NCBI GenBank assembly: GCA_008360975.2 | Contig: CM039210.1 | Coordinates: 16,060,293 to 16,124,292 of the forward strand | Direction of reading: 5' to 3' | Source of the DNA: Lichenostomus cassidix | Taxonomy: Eukaryota; Chordata; Aves; Passeriformes; Meliphagidae | DNA length: 64,000 nucleotides | Shown here: positions 62,506-64,000 of the stretch, in pieces | Layout of the letters: every line of letters starts with the position of its first letter | Numbering within the stretch: position 1 is the stretch's first letter | Position numbers and translations under genes: made by a program | Notes under the pieces: model-generated | Seen by the model: only the letters and a program-made list of their open reading frames with translations | Told to the model about the DNA's origin: nothing | The model's database searches: none

Positions 62506-64000
62506 ATGGGCAGCAACCCCATAGGCATGGGAGGTGGGGGTATAAGCCATACCGGACCTCTATTATTCCTCCTTGTGTCACTCATTCTTTGCCTTTTCCC
62601 TTATGGGATACAAGCAAAATCGTGTCACAAATGCTACCAGACACTTTACTGGGAAAGAACCCGAGGTTCCTTTCTTATTACCCATACTCATGTTAGCAAT
62701 CAATGCTATGATCTATCCAAATTAGGTACTTGCACCCAGAAAGGGAAAAGATACTGGATTGCGGAAAATTTAAGAACAAGTGGTAGTAGATTAGGAGAAA
62801 AATGTCCAAAAGGGGAAAAATGGGTTTGCTTCACTTTTGCCCTTAGTAACCGGGTCCAGGATTTGGTAAAGGAACAAATAGTAAACAAAAAAGTGAAACC
62901 AACCCAGCAATCCCAACCTGTATCAACCCTATGCCAGGATTTGTATACAAAACTCAAACAACAATTAGAAAAAGAAATGGAAATCTCAGGAGTAGGGAAA
63001 AACCTGTTTGTGGAATTAGGGGAAAGAATAAGTAAGGAATTAAACATTACCAACTGTTGGGTCTGTGGTGGGGTTATAATGACAGAGGAATGGCCCTGGA
63101 AGGGCAGTAGCCTAGGCCCTGTAGAACTTCTTAAATGGAACCGAACAAATATGAAAGGAGAAAACCGGACAGAAGGGTGGATTTTAAGTTCAATAGTGAT
63201 AGGGGAAGAGTGCCTATGGCGTACTGGGGAAAACTTCCTTAACGAGGTAGGAAATACTCCTTGTAAAAGATATAAAATTAGTAGCGGAAGTTCTATAGGG
63301 TGGGTCCCAGAAGAACCAATTCTGTATTGGGCTCAGAAAGGAACCAAAGAAAAAAAAAACCTGCAAGTTTAATAACGAAATAAAGCTTTTTCAATGTAAT
63401 GCCACAGGTAAAAATCCCTATTTTGGAATCCCAGAAATATCCAAATTTTGGAATAATATAAACCAACAAGCTAAGGATTACTGGAAAGCACCAGATGGTC
63501 TATTTTGGATATGTGGAAAAAGAGCATACCCAAAACTCCCCCCCCCCGGTGGAAAGGAAGTTGCACTCTGGGGATCATACAGCCAGGATTTTTCCTTTTA
63601 CCAGGACCAGATGGACATCAATTAGGAGTACCAATTTATGAGGACCTAAAAAGAAACAAAAGGGAATTGATTGGGGGTTTTTGAAAAATGGGGAGAGGAG
63701 GAATGGCCTCCTGAACGCATACTAGAAACATATGGGCCAGCTACCTGGGCACAAGATGGGAGTTGGGGGTATCGAACCCTGATTTATATATTAAATCGAA
63801 TTATAAGACTTCAAGCTGTTGTAGAGATCATAACCAACAAAACTGCTTGGGCATTGGAATTAATATCAAGTCAACAAAGGCAAACAAGAGCCACAGTGTA
63901 TCAAAATAGGTTGGCTTTAGACTATTTATTAGCTGAAGAAGGGGGAGTTTGTGGAAAATTTAATACATTGAACTGTTGTTTGAAAATTGATGACAATGGG
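62506..64000 (+). pseudogene. env: G1 env, SU and start of TM (truncated by window)
   Basis: ATG 62506 opens 288 codons with a signal peptide (PLLFLLVSLILCLFPYG), many Cys residues, several N-glycosylation sites and a CWVC motif (residues about 186-189) typical of gammaretroviral SU. A frameshift near 63365 is followed by more SU, a furin-type KRNKR (near 63650), another frameshift near 63680, and the TM heptad region. The conserved [15 protein letters not shown] and a C-x7-CC cluster lie near 63920-63980. Env mediates receptor binding and fusion. This copy is broken in at least two places. Confidence 0.88.

Larger units (their letters stand above)
51598..64000 (+). mobile_element. Class I provirus G1, runs off the window
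   Basis: 5' LTR, tRNA-Pro PBS, a long leader with tandem repeats, gag, a gag-to-RT internal deletion, integrase, a small Cys-rich ORF and env (incomplete at 64000). A solo LTR (54072-54547) and the provirus G2 (54770-60308) are inserted in it. The frames of gag and RT resume across both insertions. PBS, 4-bp duplications of its guests and the env type place this complex with gammaretrovirus-like class I ERVs. Confidence 0.9.

Overview
The window looks like part of a bird W chromosome. The main evidence is a three-exon HINTW-like locus at 1.8-4.4 kb (W-linked gametolog of HINT1, with the histidine triad lost). The rest is almost entirely endogenous retrovirus (ERV) and CR1 LINE sequence, as is known for the avian W. 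I see no bacterial features, tRNA or rRNA genes, or CRISPR arrays.

Layout. 0-1.1 kb: minus-strand class I LTR with a tRNA-Pro-type primer binding site, then a candidate LTR. 1.1-5.7 kb: CpG island and HINTW-like exons. 5.7-7.3 kb: CR1 and unassigned sequence. 7.3-25.2 kb: ERVL-like provirus 'A', split by two complete ERVL-like proviruses, 'N' (9291-15225, minus) and 'B' (16040-23135, plus). 25.2-28.3 kb: decayed CR1 with candidate LTR insertions. 28.3-29.5 kb: 3' end of a minus-strand class I ERV (env TM plus LTR). 29.5-44.6 kb: ERVL-like provirus 'C', carrying a complete class II provirus (30534-37660, 405-bp LTRs identical by eye, gag/pro/pol open) and two solo LTRs. 44.7-51.5 kb: ERVL-like provirus 'D', with one solo LTR. 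51.6-64 kb: class I provirus 'G1' (tRNA-Pro PBS), interrupted by a solo LTR and a second class I provirus 'G2' (54770-60308, minus), and running off the right edge in env.

How the parts work. The ERVL-like elements share one plan: LTR, tRNA-Lys-type PBS, a hydrophobic multi-segment Gag N-terminus, a Gag without CCHC knuckles, an in-frame UAG, then protease, RT, RNase H and integrase, a PPT, and no env. The class II element expresses gag, pro and pol in three frames; a GGGAAAC slippery site lies in the gag-pro overlap. Its env is internally deleted. G1 is a gammaretrovirus-like element with a small Cys-rich ORF between pol and env.

Most interesting signals: (1) a shared C-x2-C-x4/5-C-x7/8-C-x2-C ATG-less ORF between pol and env in two unrelated proviruses; (2) a polytopic hydrophobic Gag N-terminus in four ERVL-like copies; (3) a strand-asymmetric G-to-A signature between the LTRs of N and nine Trp-to-stop changes in C; (4) a conserved UAG in an RNA hairpin at gag/pro; (5) a very young class II provirus. 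Names A, B, C, D, N, G1, G2, G3 are labels for this report only. Sequence comparisons were made by eye.
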